Part shown: positions 23,168 to 31,631 of the stretch, one piece after another | Layout: the number at the start of each line of letters is the position of its first letter | How positions within the stretch are numbered: position 1 is the stretch's first letter | NCBI RefSeq assembly: GCF_016584085.1 | Contig: NZ_NRSJ01000050.1 | Coordinates: forward strand, 1-33,315 | From: Halochromatium glycolicum | GTDB taxonomy: Bacteria > Pseudomonadota > Gammaproteobacteria > Chromatiales > Chromatiaceae | Direction of reading: 5' to 3' | DNA: 33,315 nt | The notes under the pieces: generated by a model | What the model saw: only the letters and a program-made list of their open reading frames with translations | What the model was told of the DNA's origin: nothing | The model's database searches: none | Position numbers and translations under genes: made by a program

Positions 23168-24916
23168 TCAGTCGTTCTCGACCTCGTGAACGGCCTCAAG
23201 CAGCTGCGCCGGCGAGAGGTCGTCGAGACGGTCCAGGAGCTGGTCCATACGCTGGCTGACCCGCCCGACATCGCAGTGGCGCACCACCTCCTTGACCTCC
23301 AGCAACGACGACGGCTGCATGCTCATCTCACGCAGCCCGAGGCCAAGCAGGATCGAGGTATATCGGGGGTCGCCCGCCATCTCACCACACATGCTGACGC
23401 GGGTGCGCGATTCGGCGGCTCGCGTGAGCGTGATGCGGATCAACCGCAGCACGGCCGGATGCAGGGGCTCGTACAGGTAGTTGACCGTGTCATCGACCCG
23501 GTCGATCGCCAAGGTGTACTGGATCAGGTCGTTGGTGCCGATCGAGAGGAAATCCACGCGCTTGGCGATGCCGCCGGCACAGAGCGCAGCGGCCGGCACC
23601 TCGATCATCGCGCCCACCGGCATCAATGGATCGAACGGCAGCCCCTGCCGCCGCAGGGTCCGGCGGGTCTCGGCGATCATCCCGAGGACCGTCTCGACCT
23701 CGGCGATCGACGAGATCATCGGGAGCATCAAGCGCACGGGCCCATGGGCCGATGCGCGCAGGATCGCCCGCAGCTGCGGGAGAAAGAGGGCCGGCTCGCG
23801 CAGGCAGAGACGGATCGCGCGGAGCCCGAGCGCCGGATTGGTCAGGCTCGCCGCGCCGCCGGTCAGTCCATCGACCTGCTTGTCCATGCCGAGATCGAGG
23901 GTGCGGATCGTCAGCGGGATGCCGTCGAGCCCGCGCACGATCTCGAGATAGGTCGCCAGATGCTCCTCTTCATCGGGCAGACCGCTGCGGTTCATGTAGA
24001 GGAACTCGGTCCGATAGAGCCCAACGCCCGAGGCCCCGCTCGCACGCACGGCCTCGACGTCTTCGGGCAGCTCCAGGTTGCCGAGCAGCACCACGGGCAC
24101 GCCGTCGCGGCTGGTCGAGGGCTCGCGCACCAGCTCGCGCAGCCGATGGCGGCGCTGGTCGGCGCTCGCCAAGCGTTTGCGGTAATGGTCGAGGATGGCT
24201 TCATCGGCGCCGGCGAGCACCGTCCCGCTCTCGGCATTGACCACCAGCAGCTCATCCTGGCGCAGCAGATGGGTCGCGTTGTGGACCCCCATGATCGCCG
24301 GAATATCGAGGCTGCGGGCAAGGATCGCGGTGTGCGACATCGGACCGCCGTGCTCGATCACGAAGGCACTGATCCCCCGATGACGCAGCAGGATGGTGTC
24401 GGCCGGCGAGAGATCGTCGGCGATGATCACGCGCTCGTCGAGATCAACGCTAGCCAGCGGGCGCGCCGATGAATCTCCGCTCAAGAAGACCTGGATCTGG
24501 CGAACGACGTGGTCAACGTCATCGCGCCGGGTGCGCAGATAGGCATCCCCCATCGCGTCGAAGACCTCGACGAGGGAGTCACGCTGGATCTGCAGCGCCC
24601 AGCTGGCATTGATACAGCGCTCGCGGATCAGCTCGCGCGTGGCATCGACCAGCGCCGAGTCGGTCAGCATCAACAGATGGGCATCGATGAACTCGGCGAT
24701 ATGCAGCGGCGTCGACTGCGGGATCTGCTCGCGGACCGTCTCCAGGTGCCGGCGCGCGCAATCGAGCGCCTTGTCGAGCCTCGCCAGCTCATCATCGACC
24801 CGATCCTTGTCGATCTCCTCGGCCGTGACCGTCGGCTCGCGCGCGAACAGGTGCGCGCGCCCGATCGCGACCGGCCGGGAGCCGCTGACGCCGACCCCGA
24901 GCAGCGCCGTGGTCAC
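23168..24916 (-). CDS. ptsI: Phosphoenolpyruvate-protein phosphotransferase (Enzyme I)
   Basis: The 582-residue Enzyme I that autophosphorylates with PEP and passes phosphate to HPr. The active histidine is His195 in GGPMSHTAILARSLDIPAIMG. The PEP-binding barrel shows VGLYRTEFLYM, RTLDLGMDKQ, MLPMISSIAEV, IEVPAAAL, DFLSIGTNDLIQYTLAIDR and SMCGEMAGDP with the conserved cysteine. There is no N-terminal GAF domain, so this is the PtsI form, not PtsP. The GTG start overlaps the HPr stop by four bases (GTGA) and has GGAG seven bases upstream, so the two are translationally coupled. Confidence 0.95.
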   Translation of the reverse strand: MTTALLGVGVSGSRPVAIGRAHLFAREPTVTAEEIDKDRVDDELARLDKALDCARRHLETVREQIPQSTPLHIAEFIDAHLLMLTDSALVDATRELIRERCINASWALQIQRDSLVEVFDAMGDAYLRTRRDDVDHVVRQIQVFLSGDSSARPLASVDLDERVIIADDLSPADTILLRHRGISAFVIEHGGPMSHTAILARSLDIPAIMGVHNATHLLRQDELLVVNAESGTVLAGADEAILDHYRKRLASADQRRHRLRELVREPSTSRDGVPVVLLGNLELPEDVEAVRASGASGVGLYRTEFLYMNRSGLPDEEEHLATYLEIVRGLDGIPLTIRTLDLGMDKQVDGLTGGAASLTNPALGLRAIRLCLREPALFLPQLRAILRASAHGPVRLMLPMISSIAEVETVLGMIAETRRTLRRQGLPFDPLMPVGAMIEVPAAALCAGGIAKRVDFLSIGTNDLIQYTLAIDRVDDTVNYLYEPLHPAVLRLIRITLTRAAESRTRVSMCGEMAGDPRYTSILLGLGLREMSMQPSSLLEVKEVVRHCDVGRVSQRMDQLLDRLDDLSPAQLLEAVHEVEND

Positions 24917-25182
24917 TCCGGCTCTCCGAAGCGGTCGGCGATCAGCGCCTCCAACGCATCGGCGGCGCGCTCCTCATCCGGGCCTTCGATCTCGAGCGTG
25001 ACGCGAGTGCCGCAGGCGGCCGCCAGCATCATCACACCCATGATGCTCTTGCCGTTGACCCGCCGGCCCTGGCGCTCGACCTGGATCGAACTCTCGAAAC
25101 CGCTTGCACAGGTCACGAATTTGGCCGCCGCACGGGCATGCAGGCCGAGCCGGTTGATGATATCGAACTCTCTTCGGACCAT
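24913..25182 (-). CDS. ptsH: Phosphocarrier protein HPr
   Basis: An 89-residue HPr that carries phosphate from Enzyme I to the EIIA proteins. With ATG at 25182 the active histidine is exactly His15 (GLHARAAAKFV) and the regulatory serine exactly Ser46 (NGKSIMGVMMLAA), the canonical numbering, which supports this start over ATG at 25197 (five residues longer). Neither start has a clear Shine-Dalgarno sequence. Ser46 is the HPr kinase target and hprK is encoded 1.5 kb upstream in the same cluster. It is the regulatory NPr/HPr type found without PTS permeases. Confidence 0.94.
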   Translation of the reverse strand: MVRREFDIINRLGLHARAAAKFVTCASGFESSIQVERQGRRVNGKSIMGVMMLAAACGTRVTLEIEGPDEERAADALEALIADRFGEPE

Positions 25183-25236
25183 CGTGCTGGGTGCCATCGT
25201 CAGGGGTGGATCAAGGCCGCGGTACCGCCCCAGCCG

Positions 25237-25629
25237 TCAGGCATCGGGACAGCCGAGCACGCCGTCGCGCCCGCCGCTCAGTGCCTTTTCGGCAAGGGAG
25301 CCCAGATCGAGCTGGTGATAGTTGAGGACCCTGACGAGCATCGGCAGGTTGACTCCACTGAGCACCTGGACATGGCCGCGCCGATGCAGCGCATCGGTGA
25401 CGTTGGCCGGCGTGGAGCCATAGAGGTCCGTCAAGACCAGCAGGCCGCCGCCGTCATCGAGCCGTTCTGCGCATTTCAGGATCTCGGCCCGCAGCGCATC
25501 CGGGTCATCGTGTTCGTGGACCTCGATCGCAATCGCAGCGAGCGGGCAGCGGCCGAGCATCGTCGTCGCCGTCTCGAGCAGCTCGGCCCCGATCCGATTA
25601 TGGGTGATCAGTAAGACGCCGACAGTCAT
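25237..25629 (-). CDS. PTS EIIA component, mannose family
   Basis: A 130-residue EIIA-Man domain. The phosphorylated histidine is His10 in GVLLITHNRIG, and LVLTDLYGSTPANVT is the conserved loop of the family. No EIIB, EIIC or EIID gene is present, so it is probably a phosphorylation-dependent regulator rather than part of a sugar transporter. It lies between rapZ and the HPr gene, as in many beta- and gammaproteobacteria; names such as manX or pts IIA are used inconsistently. Confidence 0.9.
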   Translation of the reverse strand: MTVGVLLITHNRIGAELLETATTMLGRCPLAAIAIEVHEHDDPDALRAEILKCAERLDDGGGLLVLTDLYGSTPANVTDALHRRGHVQVLSGVNLPMLVRVLNYHQLDLGSLAEKALSGGRDGVLGCPDA

Positions 25630-25644
25630 CCCGACGCTCTCATC

Positions 25645-25672
25645 CCGCCGTTCTCAGGCCGCCGTTCTCAGG
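25645..25672. repeat. 14-bp tandem duplication between rapZ and EIIA-Man
   Basis: CCGCCGTTCTCAGG is repeated exactly (25645-25658 and 25659-25672) in the 93-bp gap between rapZ and the EIIA-Man gene. Confidence 0.9.
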
Positions 25673-25722
25673 GCGCGGGCTTCGTCCCAAGGGTTTCACC
25701 CCGCCGGTCTCATGAGTGCCCA

Positions 25723-26589
25723 TCACCCGAGCTCCCGATGGCGGATCAGCAGTTGCCGCCCGCATTGGTCGAAATGCTGACGCAAGGCCTCGACCATGTA
25801 CACCGAGCGGTGGCGCCCGCCGGTGCAGCCGATGCCGATGGTCAGATAGCTGCGGCCATCGCTTTCCAAACGAGGAATCCAGCGCCGGAGAAAGGCGATG
25901 AGATCATCACGCATCTGCATGGCCTCGGGCGCGTCTTCGAGGAATTCAGCAACCGGTTTATCCTGGCCCGTCAGCGGTCTCAGCTCTGGCTGCCAATGGG
26001 GGTTGGGCAAGCAGCGCACATCGAAGATGAAGTCGGCGCTATTCGGCAGCCCGTTCTTGAACCCGAACGATTGCAGCAATACCGGCGCCTTGACTGGAAC
26101 CCTGTGCTCGAGATTGCCGCGTACCAGCTCCCTGAGCTCGTGCACATTGGTGTAGGAGGTATCGATCTCGGTCGATGCGATCTCGCGCAGCGGCTCGAGC
26201 AACTGTCGCTCGAGCTCGATCGCCTCGGCCAACGAGCGCTGCGCGCCGGTGAGGGGATGCCTGCGGCGTGTCTCGCTGAAACGCGTCTCCAGCGTAGGCG
26301 TGTCGGCCTCGAGGAAGAGGACCCGCACGTTGATCTGCTGCGCTTCGAGCTCCGCGATCACGCCTGGTACCTTGTCAAGCAGCTCGGCGCCGCTGCGCGC
26401 ATCGATCCCGATCGCGGTGCCACTGCGACCATCCCCGCCCGCCGGCCGCGTCTCCTTGACCCCCAGTGCAAGGTCACGGAGCAAGGAGAGGGGTAGGTTG
26501 TCGATGCAGACGTAGCCGACATCCTCGAGCGTGCGCAGCGCGACACTCTTGCCGGCACCGGACAGACCGCTGACGATGATCAGCTCCAT
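25723..26589 (-). CDS. rapZ: RNase adapter / nucleotide-binding protein RapZ
   Basis: A 288-residue RapZ (YvcJ/YhbJ family). In E. coli RapZ presents the small RNA GlmZ to RNase E to control glucosamine-6-phosphate synthase; in other bacteria its role is less known. The P-loop is GLSGAGKS (residues 8-15), DVRCLPNPHW is conserved, and the C-terminal RNA/ligand-binding part carries IGIGCTGGRHRSVYMVEAL. ATG at 26589 has GGAGG seven bases upstream, preferred over an ATG six codons earlier. It follows hprK after 43 bp. Confidence 0.95.
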   Translation of the reverse strand: MELIIVSGLSGAGKSVALRTLEDVGYVCIDNLPLSLLRDLALGVKETRPAGGDGRSGTAIGIDARSGAELLDKVPGVIAELEAQQINVRVLFLEADTPTLETRFSETRRRHPLTGAQRSLAEAIELERQLLEPLREIASTEIDTSYTNVHELRELVRGNLEHRVPVKAPVLLQSFGFKNGLPNSADFIFDVRCLPNPHWQPELRPLTGQDKPVAEFLEDAPEAMQMRDDLIAFLRRWIPRLESDGRSYLTIGIGCTGGRHRSVYMVEALRQHFDQCGRQLLIRHRELG

Positions 26590-26632
26590 GGCGCGACCTC
26601 CGGCCATCCACTGCGTGCACCGGAACCTGCGT

Positions 26633-27607
26633 CTACACGGAAGGTGTTGGCGTCATACATTGGGTGGTCTCATCGATGGAACGCGCTTGCCGATCGATCA
26701 GGTCATCACCGGCATCATAGCCGCGGACACGCAGGATCTGGTTGCGAACCGCGGTCTCGAGCAGCACTGCGAGGTTGCGTCCGGGCGCGACCGGAAGCGT
26801 GATCTCAGGCACGACAACACCGAGGATCGTGCGCGTCGACAGACTTCCGCGCAAACGGTCCATGTGCGCCAGTGCCGCTCCATCGAACGACCGCATGTTG
26901 ACGATCAAGTTCAGCTGCTCGCGCTGCTGGACCGCGCCCTCGCCGAACATCGCCCGGACGTTGAGGACACCGAGTCCGCGCACCTCGAGGAAATCCCGCA
27001 GCAGCGGCGGGCAGCTCCCCTGGAGCGTCTCGGGACCAATCCGTGCGACCTCGGGCGCATCATCGGCAATCAGACGGTGACCGCGCACCACCATCTCCAG
27101 CGCCAGCTCGCTCTTGCCGATACCGGGATCGCCGACCAGCAATACCCCCATCCCTAAGACCTCGAGGAAGACACCATGCAGCGTCGTGCGCTCGGCCAGC
27201 GCATAGGTCAGGAAGTACTGGAGCCGGTCGACGATCTCGTCATCGGACTTCGGCGAGCCGAGCAGTGGCGTCCCGGTGCGCTCGGCGACCTCGAAGAAGC
27301 TCGCCGAGGGCTCGATGTCGCGCGCGAAGATCACCGCTGCCGGTCGTGCTGCGAACAGGCGCTCGACGGTATCACGAAAGGCAGCGGCGCCGAGATCGTC
27401 CAGATGCGTGATCTCGGCATGACCGAGTACCTGCAGCCGATTCGGATGGATGCAGTTGAGCGAGCCCACCAGGCTCTGCGCCGCACCACTCGGCGTCGCT
27501 CCAAGCAGCGTCAGCGGCTGTTCGGGCAATGGCGTGAGCCAGCGCAGCCGCAGGCGTGGACCGATCTGCTCGATCAGCCCCTGCAGCGTCTCGACCGGGG
27601 TTGCCAC
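26633..27607 (-). CDS. hprK: HPr kinase/phosphorylase (HprK)
   Basis: A 324-residue bifunctional kinase/phosphorylase acting on Ser46 of HPr. Residues 1-130 form the N-terminal domain; the catalytic domain starts at about 140 with the conserved His144 (TTLHGVFLEVLG) and Walker A GDPGIGKS (159-166). RLIADD and the signature EVRGLGVLNVRAMFG follow. The start codon is GTG at 27607 without a strong ribosome binding site. It lies between ptsN and rapZ with short gaps, an arrangement seen in proteobacteria that use HprK for signalling rather than carbon catabolite repression. Confidence 0.94.
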   Translation of the reverse strand: MATPVETLQGLIEQIGPRLRLRWLTPLPEQPLTLLGATPSGAAQSLVGSLNCIHPNRLQVLGHAEITHLDDLGAAAFRDTVERLFAARPAAVIFARDIEPSASFFEVAERTGTPLLGSPKSDDEIVDRLQYFLTYALAERTTLHGVFLEVLGMGVLLVGDPGIGKSELALEMVVRGHRLIADDAPEVARIGPETLQGSCPPLLRDFLEVRGLGVLNVRAMFGEGAVQQREQLNLIVNMRSFDGAALAHMDRLRGSLSTRTILGVVVPEITLPVAPGRNLAVLLETAVRNQILRVRGYDAGDDLIDRQARSIDETTQCMTPTPSV

Positions 27608-27630
27608 GCGCCAGACCCGAGCCGCTCGAC

Positions 27631-28077
27631 TCAGCGCACCAAGAGCCTGAGCAGCTCGCCACTGCTGTCGGCACGCCGCAACGCGTTGCGCAGCTCGGCA
27701 TCGCTGAAGCGCTCAGCGAGGCCGGCCAGCAGGCTGAGGTGGGCCTCGTTCGCCTCCTCGGGGACCAGCAAGCCAAAGGCGAGATCGACCGGCTGGTCAT
27801 CGGGAGCATCGAAACTGACGCCGCGCTCCAGCTGCACGAAGGCGCCGACCGCATCATCGATGCCGCTGATACGCGCATGCGGTAACGCGATACCCTCCCC
27901 GAGGCCAGTGCTGCCTAGGCGCTCACGCTCATTGAGCAGATCGAACACCGACGACGGCGAGCACTTGGGGCCGGCCGGCGCTAAAAGCTCGGACAGCGAC
28001 TCAAGCAGACGCTTCTTGCTCGTCACCTCCACACGAACGCGAATACGTGTCTCAGTGATCAGGTCGGGAGGCAGCAT
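27631..28077 (-). CDS. ptsN: EIIA-Ntr, nitrogen-regulatory PTS protein (PtsN)
   Basis: A 148-residue fructose/nitrogen-type EIIA. The phosphorylated histidine is His67 in GEGIALPHARI. In other bacteria the phosphorylation state of PtsN controls potassium transport, RpoN-dependent genes and stress responses by protein-protein contact. ATG at 28077 has GGAG nine bases upstream; the frame is open 27 codons more but those residues are not conserved. It is downstream of rpoN and hpf and just upstream of hprK, as expected. Confidence 0.93.
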   Translation of the reverse strand: MLPPDLITETRIRVRVEVTSKKRLLESLSELLAPAGPKCSPSSVFDLLNERERLGSTGLGEGIALPHARISGIDDAVGAFVQLERGVSFDAPDDQPVDLAFGLLVPEEANEAHLSLLAGLAERFSDAELRNALRRADSSGELLRLLVR

Positions 28078-28123
28078 CAACCGTGGCTCCAGTAAAACGG
28101 CGTGGGCGTTGGGAAACAGGGAG

Positions 28124-28160
28124 GCGTGTCGGGGTCGGCTCAGGCCGCCAGCCGACACGC
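28124..28160 (-). terminator. Hairpin between hpf and ptsN
   Basis: GCGTGTCGG (28124-28132) is the exact complement of CCGACACGC (28152-28160). An overlapping alternative stem GTCGGCT/AGCCGAC lies inside it. On the minus strand the hairpin is followed by TCCCTGTTTCCC, a weak T-tract. In the 200-bp gap it might attenuate read-through from rpoN-hpf into ptsN-hprK. Confidence 0.35.
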
Positions 28161-28277
28161 GCTGTGATCCGATGCGATCAGTAGGGGATCATCGGTGGCT
28201 GCGGAAGTTCCCGCCATGCCCTCAAGACCGCACTCCACTGCGCCGACCGGGCCGGGGCTCGGGTCTCCGCAGACCGC

Positions 28278-28637
28278 TCAGTGCAGCTGTTCGTCTTCCG
28301 GCTCAGCACTTGAGGTTTCGCTCTCGGTCGCCGGCTTGGTCACACTGCCGCGGTGGTTCTGGCGCTTCTCCTTGTGTTTCAGTACCTGGCGGTCAAGCTT
28401 GTCGATGAGACCGTCGATCGCCGCGTACATGTCCTCATGCACGGCATCGGCAAAGACATTGGCGCCGTTGACATGGATCGTCGCCTCCGCTTTCTGTCGC
28501 AGCTTCTCAACGCTCAGGATCACGTGCACCTTGATCACTTGATCGAAGTGGCGTTCCAGGCGTTCGAATTTGCTGTCGACATAGCCCTTGAGCGGCTCGG
28601 TGATATCGACATGATGCCCCGTCAGGTTGATTTGCAT
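28278..28637 (-). CDS. hpf: Ribosome hibernation promoting factor (HPF/RaiA family)
   Basis: A 119-residue protein that binds the 30S decoding region and inactivates ribosomes in stationary phase. The fold begins MQINLTGHHVDITEPLKGYV, continues FERLERHFDQVIKVHVILSVEK, and ends with a basic helix DKLDRQVLKHKEKRQNHRG that contacts 16S rRNA, plus an acidic tail. It is the short form, without the dimerisation domain. ATG at 28637 has AGGAG seven bases upstream. Its place right after rpoN is conserved in proteobacteria. Confidence 0.95.
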   Translation of the reverse strand: MQINLTGHHVDITEPLKGYVDSKFERLERHFDQVIKVHVILSVEKLRQKAEATIHVNGANVFADAVHEDMYAAIDGLIDKLDRQVLKHKEKRQNHRGSVTKPATESETSSAEPEDEQLH

Positions 28638-28686
28638 AGCGTCACTCCTGGGTTTGCAAGCGGGCTGCGATCGCATCCGCAGGCCT

Positions 28687-30189
28687 CTACAGCCGCTTGC
28701 GCTCGTTCGAGGGTGGGATACCCATTGCCTCGCGGTACTTGGCGACGGTACGTCGCGCGACATTGATGCCCTGCTCGGACAGGATGCCGGCGATCTTGCT
28801 GTCGCTCAGTGGCTTGTTCGCCGCCTCGGCGGCGACCAGCTTGCGAATGAAGGCCCGGATGGCGGTTGATGAGCACTCGCCGCCTGTCGCGGTGCCGACA
28901 TGACTGGAGAAGAAATACTTGAATTCGAGGGTACCACGCGGCGTATGCATGTACTTCTGCGTGGTGACGCGCGAGACGGTGGACTCGTGCAGGTCCAGTG
29001 AGTCGGCGACATCGCGCAGGATCAGAGGGCGCATCGCCTCCTCGCCATAGTCGAAGAAATCGCGCTGCAGCTCGACGATCTTGGAGGCGACCCGCAGCAC
29101 TGTATCGTTGCGGCTTAGAAGACTCTTGATGAACCAACGCGCCTCCTGCAGATGGGTTCTTAAGCAAGTGTTCTCGGCCCCGTCGTCGGCGCGCCGGATC
29201 AGCTTCGCATACTCTTCGTTCACCCTCAGTTTAGGCTGAGTTTCAGGATTTAGCTCGACCTGCCAGCTGCCGGCCCGCTTGCGCACCAGCACGTCCGGGA
29301 CGATGTAGTCGGGACGCACCTCACTGACCAGCGAGCCCGGGCGCGGCTGTAGGGAGCGAATCAGCTCCAACGCCCGGCCAAGCTCGGTGTCCGAGAGCTT
29401 GGTATGCCGTCGCAGCTCGTCGAGATCGTTTCGGGCCAGCGCATCGAAGAGGGTGTCGCAGATCAGTAAGGCTCCGTCCCGATGCGGCGTCTCCCCGGGC
29501 AGCTGACGGAGCTGGAGCAGCAGGCATTCCTGCGGATCACGGGCTCCCACGCCGGGCGGGTCGAGCGCCTGGATGCTGTGCAGCACCATCTCGATCTCGT
29601 CGAGCTCGAGCGCTTCGAGGTCGAGGGTCTGCAGAAGCTCCTCCGGCTCGAGCCGCAGGTAACCATCGGCATCGATCGCATCGATCAGGGCCTCGGCGAT
29701 CACCTGATCCCGCGGCCCCAGGTGGCCCAGATTCAGCTGCCATTCGAGGTGATCATGCAGCGTTTGCGGGCGGGACTGCTGGGCAAAGGGATCGAATTCG
29801 CTGTCCGAGCTGGCCCCAGCCGACGCCGAGGGTCCTGCGTACTGATCGCCTGGTGCGCCCTCATAGGTATCGCTCCAATCGCTGTCGAGGGGGAGATCAT
29901 CGGGCAGCGCATCGCTGTCGCTCGGGATCTCGGCGTCCGCCGTGGACTCCGCGGTACTCGGCTGGGACTCTGACGCCTCGCGAGCCCTCTCCTGGGACAG
30001 CTCGCTGGTCTCACGCGAGCCATCGCGCTCGTCCTCGTCCGCCGTCTCCAGCATCAGATTGGACTCGAGCGCCTCCTGGATCTCACGCTGAAGATCGAGC
30101 GTTGAGAGCTGCAGCAGCTTGATCGCCTGCTGGAGCTGCGGCGTCATCGTTAGCTGCTGGCCAAGGCGAAGCTGGATGCTTTGCTTCAT
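28687..30189 (-). CDS. rpoN: RNA polymerase sigma-54 factor (RpoN)
   Basis: The 500-residue sigma-54 factor that directs polymerase to -24/-12 promoters and needs enhancer-binding activators. Region I is the Gln/Leu-rich N-terminus (QSIQLRLGQQLTMTPQLQQAIKLLQLS); region II is a long acidic linker (about 50-130); the core-binding domain and helix-turn-helix (VADSLDLHESTVSRVTTQKYMHTP) follow, and the RpoN box ARRTVAKYRE lies at about 478-487. ATG at 30189 gives the standard start; the frame is open 29 codons further without conservation. It lies between lptB and hpf, the usual neighbours. Confidence 0.97.
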   Translation of the reverse strand: MKQSIQLRLGQQLTMTPQLQQAIKLLQLSTLDLQREIQEALESNLMLETADEDERDGSRETSELSQERAREASESQPSTAESTADAEIPSDSDALPDDLPLDSDWSDTYEGAPGDQYAGPSASAGASSDSEFDPFAQQSRPQTLHDHLEWQLNLGHLGPRDQVIAEALIDAIDADGYLRLEPEELLQTLDLEALELDEIEMVLHSIQALDPPGVGARDPQECLLLQLRQLPGETPHRDGALLICDTLFDALARNDLDELRRHTKLSDTELGRALELIRSLQPRPGSLVSEVRPDYIVPDVLVRKRAGSWQVELNPETQPKLRVNEEYAKLIRRADDGAENTCLRTHLQEARWFIKSLLSRNDTVLRVASKIVELQRDFFDYGEEAMRPLILRDVADSLDLHESTVSRVTTQKYMHTPRGTLEFKYFFSSHVGTATGGECSSTAIRAFIRKLVAAEAANKPLSDSKIAGILSEQGINVARRTVAKYREAMGIPPSNERKRL

Positions 30190-30330
30190 TCCAAGCGGTA
30201 TTGCAGGTGCAAAGTGGTCAGGACGAGCCCCAAAGTCTAGACGAAAAGCCGGCACGATCGCAGCGCAACAGCGCACAGTCGTTGCAGCGCATGGATCTGC
30301 CGAGGGTCAAGCGGTCGGTTCGGCGGCCGA

Positions 30331-31056
30331 TCAGAGCCGAAAATGCTCGCCAAGATAGACCGCCCGTACCTGCGGGTCTTGCAGCAACGCGGCGGGTTCG
30401 CCTGCCGCGATCACCCGTCCGGCATTGATGATGTACGCGCGGTCGCAGATGTCCAGGGTTTCCCGGACGTTGTGATCCGTGATCAGCACGCCGATCTGCC
30501 GATCGCGCAGATGGGCGATGATCGACTTGATGTCGCCGACCGCGATCGGGTCGACCCCTGCGAAGGGCTCGTCGAGCAGCATGATCTTGGGCTCGACCGC
30601 AAGTGCCCTCGCGATCTCGAGCCGGCGGCGCTCACCTCCGGAGAGACTGAGCGCGAGCGAATCGGCAACGTGACTGATGCCAAGCTCATCGAGCAGCTCA
30701 TCGCAGCGCTGACGGTTTTCATCACGGCTGCTGTCGGCGCGCATCTCCAGCACGGCCAGCAGGTTGTCGCGTGCCTTGAGCTTGCGGAACACCGAGGGCT
30801 CTTGGGCGAGATAGCTCAGGCCCGAGCGCGCTCGCGCGTGCATCGGGCGATGGGTGATGTCTTCACCGCTGAGCATGATCCGGCCAGCATCGGCCCTGAC
30901 CAGGCCGACGATCATATAGAAACTGGTCGTCTTACCGGCGCCGTTCGGCCCTAGAAGCCCAACGACCTCGCCCGCGTCGACCGTCAAATCGACCCCATCG
31001 ACGACTCGCCGCCGGCGATAACGCTTGGCGAGTCCATGCGCCTCGAGGGCCAACAT
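30331..31056 (-). CDS. lptB: LPS export ABC transporter ATP-binding protein LptB
   Basis: The 241-residue ATPase that powers LptFG to extract lipopolysaccharide from the inner membrane. Walker A is GPNGAGKTT (36-44), the Q-loop is AQEPSVFRKL, the signature LSGGERRR, Walker B IMLLDEPFAGVD, and the H-loop LITDHNVRETL. The start overlaps the lptA stop by one base, so the two are coupled. Confidence 0.97.
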   Translation of the reverse strand: MLALEAHGLAKRYRRRRVVDGVDLTVDAGEVVGLLGPNGAGKTTSFYMIVGLVRADAGRIMLSGEDITHRPMHARARSGLSYLAQEPSVFRKLKARDNLLAVLEMRADSSRDENRQRCDELLDELGISHVADSLALSLSGGERRRLEIARALAVEPKIMLLDEPFAGVDPIAVGDIKSIIAHLRDRQIGVLITDHNVRETLDICDRAYIINAGRVIAAGEPAALLQDPQVRAVYLGEHFRL

Positions 31057-31604
31057 CAGGGCGCCGACTCGGCCTGCGGCTCGCCGTCGGGCTCGGTTTC
31101 CGGCTCGATCCGGATCTTGACCCGCTCACGGCCTTGAGCGCTGGTGCCGGCGGTGACGCGGTCGGTGATCCGGTTGTAGACGATGCGGTCGCTGGCGAAG
31201 CGGTCCTCACCCTGAATCAGGACCGCCTCGTCGATCAGCGTCAGCTCGTCGCGGTCAGCCTCGTACTCCATGCGCAGCGCACGCCCTTTGACCTCGTCGG
31301 GGTCATCCTCGACGCGTTGGCGATAGCGCACGGGATGACCGACCGCGATGATCTTCTGTACCCGGCGATCCTGCTTATGATGGACGAGCACCTCGTCCGC
31401 CAGGATACGCATGCTGCCCTGGGTGACATCGACATTGCCGAGATAGAGACTGGTCGACTGCTTCTCGTCCAGCTCAGCGGCATCGGCCTCGATATACATC
31501 GGTTGGTGCTGATCCTCCTCGAGGGCCGCTGCCGGTACCGTGACCACCAAGCCGATCGCAGCCAAAACGCTCACCGTGATGCGACCGCTTGCGCTCAGCT
31601 TCAT
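31056..31604 (-). CDS. lptA: LPS transport periplasmic protein LptA
   Basis: A 182-residue periplasmic bridge protein that passes lipopolysaccharide from LptC to LptD. A signal peptide covers residues 1 to about 27 (MKLSASG...VTVPAAA). The OstA-like beta-jellyroll follows: PMYIEADAAELDEKQSTSLY, GNVDVTQGSMRILADEV, VGHPVRYRQ, GRALRMEYE and DRIVYN, with an acidic tail. ATG at 31604 has GGAGGG upstream; an ATG five codons earlier is possible. Confidence 0.93.
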   Translation of the reverse strand: MKLSASGRITVSVLAAIGLVVTVPAAALEEDQHQPMYIEADAAELDEKQSTSLYLGNVDVTQGSMRILADEVLVHHKQDRRVQKIIAVGHPVRYRQRVEDDPDEVKGRALRMEYEADRDELTLIDEAVLIQGEDRFASDRIVYNRITDRVTAGTSAQGRERVKIRIEPETEPDGEPQAESAP

Positions 31605-31631
31605 TGCACCCTCCATCATCGGGAATCGTCG

